Of a DNA stretch of 64,000 nt, positions 42,842-55,004 are shown piece after piece. The notes beneath the pieces are model-generated. The model saw nothing but the letters and a program-made list of their open reading frames with translations. It ran no database searches and was not told the DNA's origin. This stretch comes from Spinellus fusiger. Taxonomy: Eukaryota > Mucoromycota > Mucoromycetes > Mucorales > Phycomycetaceae. The position numbers and the translations under genes are program-made. The first letter of the stretch is position 1. Each line of letters begins with the position of its first letter. Location: NCBI GenBank assembly GCA_025094145.1, contig JALLLS010000116.1:1-64000 (forward strand), given 5' to 3'.

Positions 42842-43712
42842 CTAATATACAATAAAAGAGCATATTGGTCTCGGATATTTTCTCCCAATCAATGAATATA
42901 TGTTTATTAAATAATTAATGCAAAATGAGTGAGTGAATGCACAATGAATGAATGAATGAATGAATGAATAAATGAGTGAGTGATTGAATGCACAATGAAT
43001 GAATGAATGAATGAATGAATGAGTGAGTGAAGGATAGGCACTAACACAGGTACTAATTAGAGTCAAGCAGTAAAACTCCTCTCTGGGGTCAAGTGATTTT
43101 GGACCTGGAGACGAGATTGTTTTCCAAGAGGCAAGGAAGCCATTGAGAGAGATCCATTCACCATGAACAGAAAGAACACGAGCAGCACCAGCACAGGCAT
43201 TATCAAATGTACTGACTGGGCCACCTATCATTATCAGTATGGTTAATACCCGTGATATCAGTGGTATTGGCATTATTACCAAAAATTGCATGACCCAAAC
43301 GCCTCACTGTGGGGGGAGAGATTCTTGTTGTAAAATACTACCCGCTTCTATCTCTTCTCATATGTGGTGTGCACAAATCAATGCTGCCACCACACACACC
43401 ACGATCAACAACAGAAGTATTGTCTATATCAGTAATATTAGTGTCAATAATATCAATAGTATCATTACCAGAGGCGACAACAGTGGTAATAGTATTAGAT
43501 ATAAGTGTAGTAGTAAAAGAAATTGCTCTACACACTCTAATTACCGCACGGTCAAAACCACATACTACACAGGCAGAACAAGGGCCAGCACACGAAGAAG
43601 AGCGGGAACGAGAGCGGGAACGAACACTACGTCTTCCACAGATTGGAGAACGGGAGAGAGAGCGAGAAAGCGGGTGATAAAAAGCGTTGGTGCAGGGAGT
43701 AGGTGAAGTCAT
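42842..43712 (-). CDS. Uncertain spliced gene
   Basis: A 124-codon frame starts at 43712 (MTSPTPCTNAFYHPLSRSLS) with an SR/RS-rich segment, then Cys- and Thr/Ile/Asp-rich sequence. A second open frame downstream (about 43260-42910: GPVSTFDNACAGAARVLS, HGEWISLNGFLASWKTISSP) looks protein-like. GTAGTA...CACAG and GTAATA...GATAG could be introns, but no joining gave a clean result. Three frames are open in the second part. I cannot name a family. Confidence 0.3.
42925..43027 (+). repeat. GAAT/GAGT tetranucleotide repeat, duplicated block
   Basis: Two similar blocks of about 45 bp, each with GCACAATGAATGAATGAATGAATG, flanked by GAGTGAGTGA. A simple minisatellite; it lies at the end of, or just after, the uncertain gene. 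Confidence 0.75.
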
Positions 43713-45729
43713 TGTAAAGAAAAGAAAAAAGTCAGTTTATTGATTGACTCAGTATAAATATGAATCTAATCAATAGAGTCGCGTCATCAACTTCATATTC
43801 CCTGAGATGAGTAGACTTTACTGTGTGAGTTTGAAAAAGTTTTATGCAGTCACCTTATTTTAATTCACCGTGACTTTTGCTGCTATGAGAGCACATTCAA
43901 ACTATATGCATCAAGCGTGGGTATAAGTTCTGTGGCTCTGGTAAATTTTACACAGTCGCTATTGTCCATGGTGTTGAAACTTTCACCACAGAAGAGTTAA
44001 TTGCCATTTACATGAGCAAGAAATAGCTTATTACTTTTGACAAAACTATTCAGTGTTTCTTTTGTGTTTTCACTGGCCAAGTTGACATACAAAAAGAAAG
44101 GGGTCTATTATTTTTTTGGATTCAAGTTTAGATGTCCGTATTTGGAAACCCAATTAACACCATGCTACACTGATGTCCTATGTCCTATAGACTCTATTAA
44201 TTCTTCAACTGGGGTACATGTATCTGTTCCTTGACATTCTAAGTACATACACTGTTGTATATATCTCTTTTTTTCATTTCAATAGCCAAATTTAAACAAT
44301 ACCTTCTTCTTTGTGTGACAGTCATTTATGGTACTATTCCATTCAAGTGTTTCAGCTACACATGTATTTTCTTGGAATTGGAATTGGAATTGGAAACACA
44401 GCGGTGAATATACTTCAATAGCCTAACTATTGTCTTTTGTAAAGACAAAGTACACTGCATGAAAACATAGCTTTTATGTATGTTGGATTTGAGTGTATAA
44501 CTTGAGACCACGGGACAAAAGATTACCAGGAAATCATATAATAGGTTGGATCAAATGAAACATATAGACAGAAGACAAATAATAGTAACAAGAAACACCA
44601 AGCGGAAATTATGTTTGACTTTCGAACTCACACACTGCATAATGTAGACTTATGTATTATCTCAACGGCAGATCTAGAGTATAGAGAAAACAGCAGTACT
44701 GTTTATTCTATACAGTTGCTCTATCTTTTATACCTTTGATCTTTAGTGCCATAAGTCTACCTAGCAGAATATATGGTACAGGTGGTAAAGGAGATGTAAA
44801 TTCAAAGAATAATAAAGACAGATTCATCTGAAACTGATTTTTTATGAGCGCAGTTAGAAAGACTACCATACGCATTATCGTTAAGTAAACCCCTCTTGAT
44901 TTAATTCAAACTATTAGCTTTACTCTTGTGACAGTTTGATAAACACACTATAGATATATCTCTTACCGATTAATATTTTATAATATCATTGACATAAGAA
45001 AATATGGAACTCTCATAAATTTATTAGTATTAGTGTGAAAACTCAACAAGTATTATTTTATTTTACTACTTTCTTATAACTACTTTCTCAAGGGCTGCAT
45101 GTATAGATAGATTTAAATTTTTATACCTCTCCAAAAAATCAAACATCTTTTAATAAACTTCTATAGATAAACTTCCACGCCAATATAGAAGTTATTCATT
45201 AATAATGAATTTCAAATTTTAGTATAGTGTTCCTTGAAAAGGACGTCTAGATTCGCTTTAACATTAATATACAGCCATTAGTATTTTATTTTTACATTAT
45301 ATCTTTTCTTTAAACTAAAATTCGTGTGATATAATCTCAAACATAATACACAAATAGAATTAATTTCTGAATGAAGCCATTTATTATATATATTCTTTAT
45401 TCTTTATCTTATTCTTTATCTTATATATCCCTAATAACTTCATCTATTTATTTTGCCAATTTCAAATACATTTCAAATGCTTTTATCGCACTAAAGGAAG
45501 GTATTTAAGCTAAAATAGTTTAATCAACAAACTATTTTTCTATGAAATTTGGATCCATCTTTAATGGCCATTTTTGTTTTTGTTTTTTGCTTTATGTATA
45601 TTTACCTAGAACTCGAAAGACGTGTTTCATCCATGTTATTTTTTCTTTAATTTTCTTAAATCAGATATATACTCATTTGGATAAAAAGAATCTTATGATT
45701 TTATCTATTCTGAATATGTTTAATAAATA
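43713..45729. other. Spacer, no gene seen
   Basis: About 2 kb of AT-rich sequence. 'CAGTATAAATATGAA' at 43750 could be a promoter element. Short ORFs (44037, 45542) have low-complexity or hydrophobic content and no recognisable family. Confidence 0.45.
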
Positions 45730-47058
45730 AAGTAACCCGACAAATGTAATTGATGGTTTCAAATGCCGGGCTATTTTTATACCAAAAATAATAATTCTTT
45801 TTCTCTAATGTCTGACTCATCCAACACCGTGAACATCTTCAATAAGACCCCCGAGATGTATGGGAAATATACGAGCCTCGAGACTCGTCCAGCCATTCTC
45901 CATGAGTTGCTGAACATGAACAACACTCTGGCCGAGACATCTTGTATGTTTAATGTTCCTCCCACCACTGTAGGGGACATTGTGAGACACTTCAAAAAGA
46001 CAGGCATGGTAGTGCCTTCTCCCAAGAGTGACTGACGAAGAAAGTTGGACGAAAGATCCTTCCGATGGTTGAGAAGAACAGTAGTCAGTGATTCTCATCA
46101 GACCAAGGAGACCATCAGGGTAATTATGGCCATCAAAGTATCAGACAAGACTCTGAAGAGGTACCTTGATGAAACGGGCTTCTACTCTTTCAGTCCAGTG
46201 GTGAAGCCTCTTCTCACTAAGAAACATATAAAGGCAAGGCTCTAGTAGGCCTTTGAACACGTTGGTTGGACCCATGAGCAGTGGCAAGGGGTCGTCTGGT
46301 CTGATGAGTCCAGAGTGAAACTGATGAGCTATGACAGGGGCGCAAAAGTCATCAGACAGCCTGGTATGGCCTTTGAGCCTAAGAATGTCATGGAAAAAGA
46401 GAAGTTTGGAGGTTGTGGAGTGATGGTATAGGGCTGTTTCAGTGGAGAGGGTGTTGGGAGATGGATCATAGTGGAGGGTAGGATAAACTCCGCTAAGTAC
46501 ATTGAATTACTTGGAGAAGACTACTGCCATGAACTCGAGTATATCTCTCCTAAACCATGGAGTCAGTTATTGACTACAGTAGGACAATGCTAGACCTCAT
46601 ACGAGCAAGGAAACTAGTAAATGGAAAGCAGCAAAGAGTGTGGAAACTCTTCTTTACTGGCCCTCACAATACTGACCTCAATCCAATTGAGCATCTATGG
46701 GCCCACCTCAAGAAGGTTATCAGGAAGAACAGAATAGTATATTCCATCAAGAAAAAGTTGGAGGCGGCCCTGATGCTGGAATGGGGTAAAATATTAAAGG
46801 AAGTGACAGACACCCTCATTGCCAGCATGGGGCGGAGATGCCAGGCCGTCATTGATGCCAAGGGTGGCCATAGTGGCTATTAAGTGGCCTTGTAATAAAA
46901 CTTTCTTCTTGTCTTATAAACACTTATATATATATCTATTGAAAGTTTTATGTCTTTAGCTAATGAATTCATGAAGTTATAACACTATTAAGATAAATGA
47001 TGAATCCAAAAAAGGAAATCTGCATTTAAAATCATCGATTATATTTGTCGGGTCACTT
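45730..47058 (+). mobile_element. Tc1/mariner element with clear TIRs and TA duplication
   Basis: 1,329 bp between TA dinucleotides (45728-45729 and 47059-47060). TIRs: AAGTAACCCGACAAATGTAA at the left and AAGTGACCCGACAAATATAA at the right read inward, continuing to about 36 bp with mismatches (ATTGATGGTTTCAAATGC / TCGATGATTTTAAATGC). Contains a broken transposase. Confidence 0.9.
45808..46883 (+). pseudogene. Tc1-type transposase, broken
   Basis: N-terminal helix-turn-helix (LLNMNNTLAETSCMFNVPPT, residues about 30-60), then a second DNA-binding part (SFRWLRRTVVSDSHQTKETI). A stop at 46034-46036 follows SPKSD. The catalytic part starts with VVWSDESRVK (first Asp). The second Asp region (usually QDNAPCH) has decayed to Q-C, and the third acidic residue lies in DLNPIEHLWAHLKKVI at about 46680. 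Stops near 46240 and 46430 also break it. Confidence 0.8.
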
Positions 47059-47330
47059 TATAATAAATTAACATATATAAACAACTCCGTATCTAAAAGG
47101 GAATTTAGATAAGAATAAACAAGATATAATCCATAAAACAACAATAGGTTTAGGATACATGAAGGCTAATAATAAAGTCATATATAATAAGGTTTTATAT
47201 CACTTATGAAACATTCAGTGTTTAAATTAAATGAATATGATGAAATATTATATCTTTAAGGGAAAAAAAAAGTCCTTTATTGTTTATAATGGGTGAGAAA
47301 ATTTACATCACAATATACCTCTTTAATATA

Positions 47331-47605
47331 CACCTTTTTCGGAAAAATTCGTACACTTAAGAAAAAAAATTCGTACATTTTACAAATTTTTTCTCTTTTA
47401 CTTATAAGTTTTTACATACTATGACTACTTTTTATATGAAAATGGAAATGGCAATTTTTTTGATGAGCATGGAAAGGAAACTCATGTCTGTGAGATGGAG
47501 ATTGACAAAGAGCAATATCCATTAGAACAACTAACAACCGATTTTTTTTTCTTAAGTGTACGATTTTTTTCTTTTAAAGTGTACGAAAATTTTCCGAAAA
47601 AGGTG
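47331..47605. mobile_element. MITE of 275 bp with long inverted repeats
   Basis: Ends CACCTTTTTCGGAAAAATTC (left) and CACCTTTTTCGGAAAATTTTC (right, read inward, here cut at 20 bases: CACCTTTTTCGGAAAATTTT), flanked by TA on both sides (47329-47330, 47606-47607). The inverted repeat extends over about 45 bp with GTACACTTAAGAAAAAA units, which also occur twice per arm. No ORF. The TA target fits a Tc1/mariner-driven MITE. Confidence 0.8.
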
Positions 47606-48165
47606 TACAGATTTCTCTTCTAGGCTAGGTCGTCTGAAATTAAAATAGTCAACTGAATAATGTCTTTATAGTATTCTATGCTCTACATAGACCATTCCTA
47701 TTTGTATTATGACAACTAATATTGAATCTATGTAGGTGGTGAATAACTGTAAGATTTGGGTGGGTGAGATGAGATTCAAGAAAGTACACTACTTTCAATG
47801 TATGAATGAATTTTCGGAGTTATATTTGTTCCATTATGCACATACACTATTTTTACAAATTATCCCTTTAATTTGTATAAAAAAAGTGTGTACCCAGAAT
47901 CATTACCAATAACACTAACATCTGACATATCAATAGAATCGGAAAAATTATTAGCTATGCTCAATTGCTACAAGAAAGAGAAATGGCTGACTCATTAGCG
48001 TACAAACACTGTCATTAATTTTCATAAGATTATATCTGGACTCATTACACTAGACAATAGGATATTAATACTCATGAGTTTAATGAAGGTGGATATAGAT
48101 CCATTAGATTGTTATTTTTTGAATCTTAATCTCTCTTTTTCTTTTCTTTTAGAAAAGGGTGTGTC
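47606..48165. other. Spacer, no gene seen
   Basis: 560 bp AT-rich; no ORF or named repeat. Confidence 0.5.
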
Positions 48166-49206
48166 TACACACCAGGAGATTTTTCTGGCTTTTAAGTAGT
48201 GACACAATCTCCCCTTTACATCCATCCCAAATTTTGCCCTTTTATGGAACTGTGTTTAAAATCAAAGGTTTGCAAGTATCTGTAATAAAGGGCACTAAGG
48301 TTATCAACAGGACCACTGGAGAGATAAATGTATAGATATTGGGTCTCTAGCAGGGACAAAGAAATATAGTATTAGTACAAAGGCTGGTCTAAGGAAATCA
48401 AAGAGGGTACATGAACAGGAACATAACACACAATTTGATCACAATGAGTAACTAGGCAACAGTTCTTTAAGGAATTCTTTTCTTTCTAGAATGTTGTTGT
48501 AGTCTGCATTACTTTGGTAGTTATGATTAAGCAAGTGAATTATGAAATTTCGTATTGTTCTCTTCTGTTCGGATATAGAAACCTGCTAATTACACTGTCT
48601 GTTTTTCTCCATATCTTCTACTCTATTTTGTTTGTCTTTGTCTGGCATATAAACCAACAGTTGTGATCTGGTGAGTGTTTGTGTATGTTTATTATGTCTG
48701 ACATGTTATTCAGTTTCTATTGTATACTATTTTACTATAATAAACCCAGTGAATCCATTACAAAGGCAAGAAGGTGCCAATGCAAGAGTAATATGACATA
48801 CACATAGAGTACATTAATACATCTCGAACTAATTATTTTTACTATTATTTTATTATTGAAAAGGGATATTGGCACCTAAAAAGATTGGAGTATGATCCTA
48901 CCAAACTGCTAGTCGTTGCCTATGGCACAGGAATAAAGGTAAAAGATGCAGTCAAGTTTAAAGGTCATCGTGTTGGTTTGACGAGAGTTTTATATTAATC
49001 ATTGAAAAAGAGACAAAAAGATGGAGATCTTCTTCTGGTTGATGTCGATGAGTCTAGAATATCGAGGGTAAGCATTATTGACCTCTCACTCAATATGAAT
49101 AGCTCTTCTAACAGTTTTTTTTGCACCTTTCAAATCGATGTGTCATTTCTTAAACAATTGTATTTCGACTATTTCCTCTTATATCCTAAAGATCTCCTGG
49201 TGTGTA
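48166..49206 (+). mobile_element. Non-autonomous element with Plavaka-type ends
   Basis: 1,041 bp between TACACACCAGGAGATTTTTC (left, 48166) and TACACACCAGGAGATCTTTA (right, read inward from 49206), identical for the first 15 bases. The left 300 bp match the fragment at 18768-19002 and carry the TTTTATGGAACTGTGTTTAA subterminal repeat. No transposase. Inside is a piece of an unrelated gene (next entry). Confidence 0.7.
48865..49068 (+). pseudogene. Captured gene fragment, possibly Fanzor/TnpB-like
   Basis: A frame reading YWHLKRLEYDPTKLLVVAYG, TGIKVKDAVKFKGHR and SLKKRQKDGDLLLVDVDESR, with one stop (48994-48996). It resembles the region before the glutamate of the RuvC-like core in eukaryotic TnpB relatives (Fanzor): conserved Gly-rich 'AYGTG', a basic stretch, then 'L..VDVDE(Y/S)..S'. 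The zinc finger and third acidic residue that should follow are not found; 49069 looks like a splice donor (GTAAGC). An AG acceptor (TTGAAAAG) may precede the fragment. The identification is from pattern memory only and could be wrong. Confidence 0.35.
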
Positions 49207-49825
49207 GTATGGTCATAGAGACATATGTTGCTATAGTTATAATAAACTCTGTTTTTATATAATATGAACTATATTTTACCTCTGTAGACCATTGCTCTGG
49301 TATCACCATCACTGGTTTATTTTTTTCTGACACTCTTTTATATAACTTCTAAAAACACTTATTGAGTTAGGTGTTGACATAATGACTATTGTAAAGATTA
49401 CTCTGTTTAATGTACGAGGAATCTCAGTATAAGGTTTCTTCATAGTAAGTTAATTTTAGTGGATAAATACATACTGTTACTTTTTTTTAAAATTCATAGA
49501 ATACACCTTATCTAATTTACTAAGGCCTTTATTTATAGTGTATATCGGTATGAAAAATATATAGTAATAAGCAATAAGTAATACATATGAACACTTATCA
49601 ATAAAAATAATAAAATAAAATAAAATAAAATAAAAAGGCAAATATAGAATTGAAACGACTGATATTTAGCGAGTCACTTTCTATCACTTCAGACACCAAA
49701 CCACTAAAGTTATTTCCTGCTCAATGGATCAAATTTTAGCTTTCCTTTCAAGCAGTCACGGATTAAACTTTTGATCAACAGATACGTAGATGTCTTTCAG
49801 AGATAGATAATGGATTATTATAAGA
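49207..49825. other. Spacer upstream of the SET gene
   Basis: AT-rich, includes an AATAAAATAAAATAAAATAAA run at about 49605-49635. No gene. The SET-gene promoter must be at its right end. Confidence 0.5.
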
Positions 49826-52703
49826 ATGACCATTCCTCCTAGTTCACTGAGCTCTCGATCTCCAAAAATTGTATGTGCAGGACCTCGTCCACCCCGAGTG
49901 CTTCGTAAACGAAAGCAGGACCAAGTCTCTTTACCAGCTTCTACTGCAAAAACCTTGCTAGAAACAGACTCTCCTGCCAAAAAGCATCACAGGACGTCTT
50001 TTGAGGATGAATCTTGTTTGGTTTCAACAACACCTGTCAATGGAATTATAGATCCAAACCTCGGTGCTACTCTATCTATTGATAAGATTCCTCTGCCTAC
50101 AGATACCATTACCAAGATTGTGACAGTCACTGCCAAGGATATTGAAACAACTACCATCACTGAAACTCTATCAGATACCATGACAGCCTCTGAAGATATT
50201 ACAGCAGTCTCCACCGTAGACCCATCAACAGTTACTATAATTAAAGCCATACCAGACACAAAAAAAGATATTCCAATAGACACCAAAGCAAATGCTGAGG
50301 CAGATACTAAGGGAGACGCTATAGTGAAGGCTGTGAAAGACATTAAGAATGATACAACAAAAGATGTTAAAAATAATGCTAAGAATGACACTATTAGTCC
50401 TCAGTTGGTACCTGCTATATGGTGCCGCCACTGTGGAATAACCCACACTTGTCGATGGAGATATGGCCCATTAGGAAAGCAAACGTAGGTAATTATATCT
50501 GTTCTATTTACATTACTCAAATCTTTGTCTTCTTTTTTATTTAATGTATGCACTAGGCTATGTAATGCATGTCATCTTAGATGGAAGGGAATTGGAAAAT
50601 GCGTTGAAGGATACAACCATGTCACTTATCCTCCCCCTCCTATTGCGATTCGTGTGCGTAAACTCAAAGGAACCAAGGCTAAAAAAGCACGCGTTAATGC
50701 ACCAAAGAGTGAAAAAAAATTACAGGTGGATCAGCCCACAACTACTGCTGGCAAGAAAGGACAAAAAGGTGAGTAGCTTTTTTTCTTAGGAAGGAAAGAA
50801 AGAAGGAAGGAAAACGTGGATGGGTAGTGGATGATCCTGAGGCTAACTATAACTGCCATTACTGTTAGGTGTCAATAAAGCTACTTCTAAACTAGTAAAC
50901 AAGACACTTTCTATAATATCAAAGAAAGTACCTTCTAAGGTGGTTAAGAGGACTCCTCCTAAACTAGTAAACAAGACAGTTTCTAGAGTGGCAGAAAAAA
51001 CATCTGTTAAAGTAGTGAAGAAGACTGCTTCCAAAGCATTAAAGAAGACTGTTGAGAAAGAGTCAGAAGAGACATTGTCATCTCTGGAGAACAGTGAGTG
51101 TCTGAGTTGTGGTGCAGCATCTACCAAGCTCTGGCGAAGAAGAACTCATGGACCCAAAAGGTAAACCAGAAGGGTATGGCTGTATATTGATACTGTGAAA
51201 CAAATTAAAGCTTCTGTAATACCTGTGGACAACGGTGGTATAAGAAAGTGCACATTGAAAAAAATGCAGAGAAATCTGCTTTAGAATCAACACCAGAACT
51301 CGTACTAGAATCAGAGTCGGAATCAACACCAGAATCAGTACTAGAATCGACACCAGAATCAACACCAGAATCAACAGTGCCTTTGGATTCTAAATCTATC
51401 TTCAAAAGCATATCTAAAAGAGCCATCAAAGTTGCAACAAAAAAAAAACAATCGAAAACATCTAGATCTCTTTCTCGTGCTGTTGAAGAGATACTTGATA
51501 CTGATGTAAAAGAGAAGGATAATGTTGAGGAAGAGGAGGAGGAGGAGGAAGAACACACACCACCTCCACCACTCATTCTTTTACACAAACAAAAAAAGTT
51601 CCTTAAGGCTGCCATGTATTCCCATCATTACAAACACTCTGTTCTTCCTGTCAAATACAAGTCAGCAAGCAAGACATTTACTAAGAAATTCACCTTTTCT
51701 CTGCCTATTCACCAAGGGGCCATTCTGCTGGACAAGTGTAATGACTTTCAACTTCCTCCTAACATCTTGGAAGAATACAGTCTGGGAATGATTGGCAAAT
51801 TCGGTGCATGTCCTACCCCTATGGATAAGCCTACATTCACACGGCTTCGGGCTAGTATGTGAATCAGTGGGTAGAAAGAATGCTAAGGTATTTCTTTTAG
51901 ATATATTTGTAGAACGAAAACCCAATAGGACAGAACAGCAGGCACCATGTCAGTGTCTGCCTCCTGCTGATAGTGGCCTTGGATGTGGTGATGACTGTTT
52001 AAACAGGTAAATGGACGCTATGAGATACAGTTGGAGTTCATATGTATATTTAGAATGTTATATTATGAGTGTGAACCAAAGACATGTCCATGCATGGCAC
52101 AATGCTCCAACCAAAGATTCCAGCGTAAGGAAGGTACCAAAGGCCTTGAGATCTTTCTGGTAGGGAAATCTATCTCTATTATGTCGATATTCAACATTCT
52201 CTATTTTCTATAGACACGCGAAAGAGGATGGGGTCTACGCACACTTGTGAATGTCAAACGGGGAGATTTAATAGTCGAGTACAGAGGAGAAGTGATTTCT
52301 CACAAGACATGTGAAGAACGCATGCGTACACTTTACAAAAATCAAAAGAACTTTTACTTTCTTGACTACCAAAATGGCGAGGTTGTAGATGCATGTACCA
52401 AGGGAACAGAGGCACGATTTATTAACCATAGCTGTGATCCCAACTGTCATATTGAGAAATGGTAAACAAGAACAAGGAGAATGAATTCCAACTGACCTGT
52501 TCTCCAGGGCTCTAAAGGGAGAGCTTGCTGTGGGTGTGTTTGCATCAAGAGACATTTCTGCCAATTCAGAACTGTTCTATGACTATAACTTCTCTGTCTT
52601 TGGTAATCCAGACAGTCAGCAACTATGCTACTGTGGAAGCGATAATTGCCGTGGATCCATTGGTAAAAAACCAGCTTTACGTGCTAGCCGTATCACCACA
52701 TGA
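49826..52703 (+). CDS. SET-domain histone lysine methyltransferase with two GATA fingers
   Basis: Spliced. Exon 1 49826-50484, exon 2 from 50557, exon 3 from about 50869, then exons to 52703. Order: Ser/Thr-rich N-terminus; GATA-type finger 1 (CRHC-x18-CNAC) joined across intron 1; a Lys-rich region with repeated KxVNKTxS units; GATA finger 2 (CLSC-x18-CNTC) joined across another intron; an acidic run; the AWS zinc-binding part (CQCLPPADSGLGCGDDCLNR, CPCMAQCSNQRFQ); SET (TRERGWGLRT, GDLIVEYRGEVIS, ARFINHSCDPNCHIEKW, FYDYNFSVF); post-SET CYCGSDNCRG. The AWS-SET-postSET order is that of the Set2/Ash1/NSD group, which methylates H3 Lys36. The catalytic NHSCDPN and the Tyr are present. The two GATA fingers suggest DNA binding. 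Which of Set2 or Ash1 is not decided. Confidence 0.8.
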
Positions 52704-53162
52704 AGTGTTTTTCCTTCTATCTATGAACCCAATCTAATCCGATGCATTGGTTGATCTCTTTATTATGAGTTGAAAAAAAAACGAAAACGAAAATAACAAA
52801 AATAACAAAAATAACAAAAGAAATATCTATGTACATAACAGCTCTCTTCAAGGCCTCTTCAAACTATCTATACACATACGCCTACCTACATCTTTGACCT
52901 CTACCTACTTATAGGCTAGTGAAGATGCATTTGGACAATCCAGTACCACTGAACCTACTCTTTAGTACCTATTTATGATGAGTGTATAATAAAGCCACTG
53001 CTAGTCTTGCTTATTTCTTACAGTGTCTCTCCAACGAATGTGGTGCCAATAGCCAGCCCATGCATAGACAATCACTATTTTTCAATGTACGGTTGTGACG
53101 CGGTGTAGAGCTTATCGAATGTGCACTGTTTCCTCCAACCCTACTTTTTATCTCTATTGGCT
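52704..53162. other. Intergenic region between the SET gene and LEO1
   Basis: About 460 bp; (AAAATAAC)n-like run at 52783-52820; TAATAAAGCC at 52987 may be the poly(A) signal of the SET gene. The LEO1 promoter should lie in the right half; no TATA box seen. Confidence 0.5.
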
Positions 53163-54739
53163 ATGGTATACCAAAATAATACAGAAAACGTAGACACGAA
53201 CAACTTTGCCAACTTGTTTGGATCAGATGACGAAGCTTCTGACATTGATGACGGCCGTTCAGCTTCTTCTCAAGGATCTCGTGGTGCTCATGTCACAACA
53301 GCCCAGTCTACTTCTCTCGAGTCCACACATCGTCAAACAGTAAATGCACCTGTGATTGATTATCTCTTTGGAAGTGAAGAGGAAGAGGACGAAGAAGAGA
53401 TAACAGCACCTGTCAGAGCAGCCTCACCCAAGAGAAAAAGGTTTTTTCTTCTTCTTTGCTTTCTATTCTATGAACTGTATTCAAAGAACAGTGACTAATA
53501 CTGTGTCGTTCTATAGCTATACACACTATGAGACGGAAGAGGAGGCAGGACCGTCAAGCCAACAGTCACATCATTATGAGGAAGAGGACGAAGAAGAAAG
53601 AGAAGAACAGTACCACCATAGACGTGTTGAACTGTCTACTACTATGTCTGTTCTTCCACTACCACAGAGTGATGATGGAAAGGTATCTTTCAGTAGAAGA
53701 ATAGTCTCTCTTAATAGTGTTAATCACTTATTCTTGGATCTATAATTATCAGTACTATTGGACAAAATTACCAAAATTCCTTGACATTGATATCAAGCCA
53801 TTCAATCCAGAATCATTTAAAATGCCAGTAGAAGAAGATTTGACGGAAGCACAGAACCATGAATTCATTCGACAGCAAGTAGAAAGTACATTGCGCTGGA
53901 GAAGAGTTACAGATGAATCGGGCGAATTAGTAAGCAGTTACTTATAGATACATAAACCCAAGGAAGAATATTCATCTCTATAGGCAATGCAATCCAATGC
54001 ACATCTTGTAGAATGGGAAGACGGTACCATGTCACTTATGGTAGGCAACGAATGCTTTGATGCTACACGAAAACCAATTGCATCTGAAGAGCATGCTTAT
54101 GTATTTGCCCAACATGCAGCCTCGGGTTTACTGGAGAGCCATGCAGAAATAACAGACAATATGACATTCAGACCTTCCGATCTTAACAGTGAGACACATC
54201 GACACTTAACAGCTCAGATTGCGAATAAACATGTGAAGAAGATCAAAACAAAGATGTTTTTTACAGAGAAAGATCCAGAACAGGTCAAGCAGGAGCTAGA
54301 ATTTAAAGAGAGTGAGCGTCTACGTGCACAGAAAAAGCTTGAGATACAGCGCAAAAAGACAGATGCTCGGTACGGCGGGGATAGTCGTGCTGGTGCCAAC
54401 AGTCGTGATTATGACTATGGTGGTTATGGTGACTCCTCACATACAATAAGGAATCGTGGTCGCCAGGATGCCTATGAAGATGATTTTGTGGTGGATGATG
54501 ATGATTATGATGAAGAAGAAGAAAGATCCAGAGAAGAAAAACTTTCTAGAGCAAAACAAAGTACAACAAATAGACGCAAGCGTAGTTATAGTGAGGAGGA
54601 GGAAGCTGAGGAGGAAGAGGAGGAGGAAGAGGAGGAGGAAGAGGAAGAAGAAGAGGAAGAAGAAGAGACTATTGTTGTTAGAAGACATAAGCGTAGACAT
54701 TTGACAAGTGATGAAGAAGAAGACAAGGATGAAGATTAG
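53163..54739 (+). CDS. LEO1: RNA polymerase-associated protein LEO1 (PAF1 complex)
   Basis: Four exons: 53163-53440, 53517-53682, 53753-53929 and 53984-54739. The start MVYQNNTENVDTNNF was chosen because the conserved FANLFGSDDEASD follows at once; an in-frame ATG lies 14 codons upstream. The N-terminus is acidic. The conserved core starts KYYWTKLPKFLDIDIKPFNP and runs through LRWRRVTDESGE, NAHLVEWEDGTMSLMVGNE, and MTFRPSDLNSETHRHLTAQI to KIKTKMFFTEKDPE. The C-terminus has Gly/Tyr, an acidic run of over 25 Glu, and basic RRHKRRHL. LEO1 acts with Paf1, Ctr9 and Cdc73 on elongating RNA polymerase II. The length, about 458 aa, fits. Confidence 0.95.
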
Positions 54740-55004
54740 ACCTGCTTCTTTTATACAAATAGTATTTGTCAATAATAGCAATTGTTGTTTTTTATCTGTA
54801 TTAAATATGATTTACTTGTCATTGAAATCAATCAAAGAAAAGAAATAAACTAAGTTCTTGATCTGTACAAGCTATATTTTATATACAGGCCAATAAAGAT
54901 ATATTTATATAACTATTGATGAATTCAAAGGTGGATATATACTTTATACTCACTCACATAATGGAACTAAAACAATACTAAGACAGATTAGTGTTGGAAA
55001 ACCC

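Noticed and set aside
42925..43027. Spaced repeats that could look like a CRISPR array
   Set aside because: Simple GAAT tetranucleotide repeats in a eukaryotic genome; no regular unique spacers.
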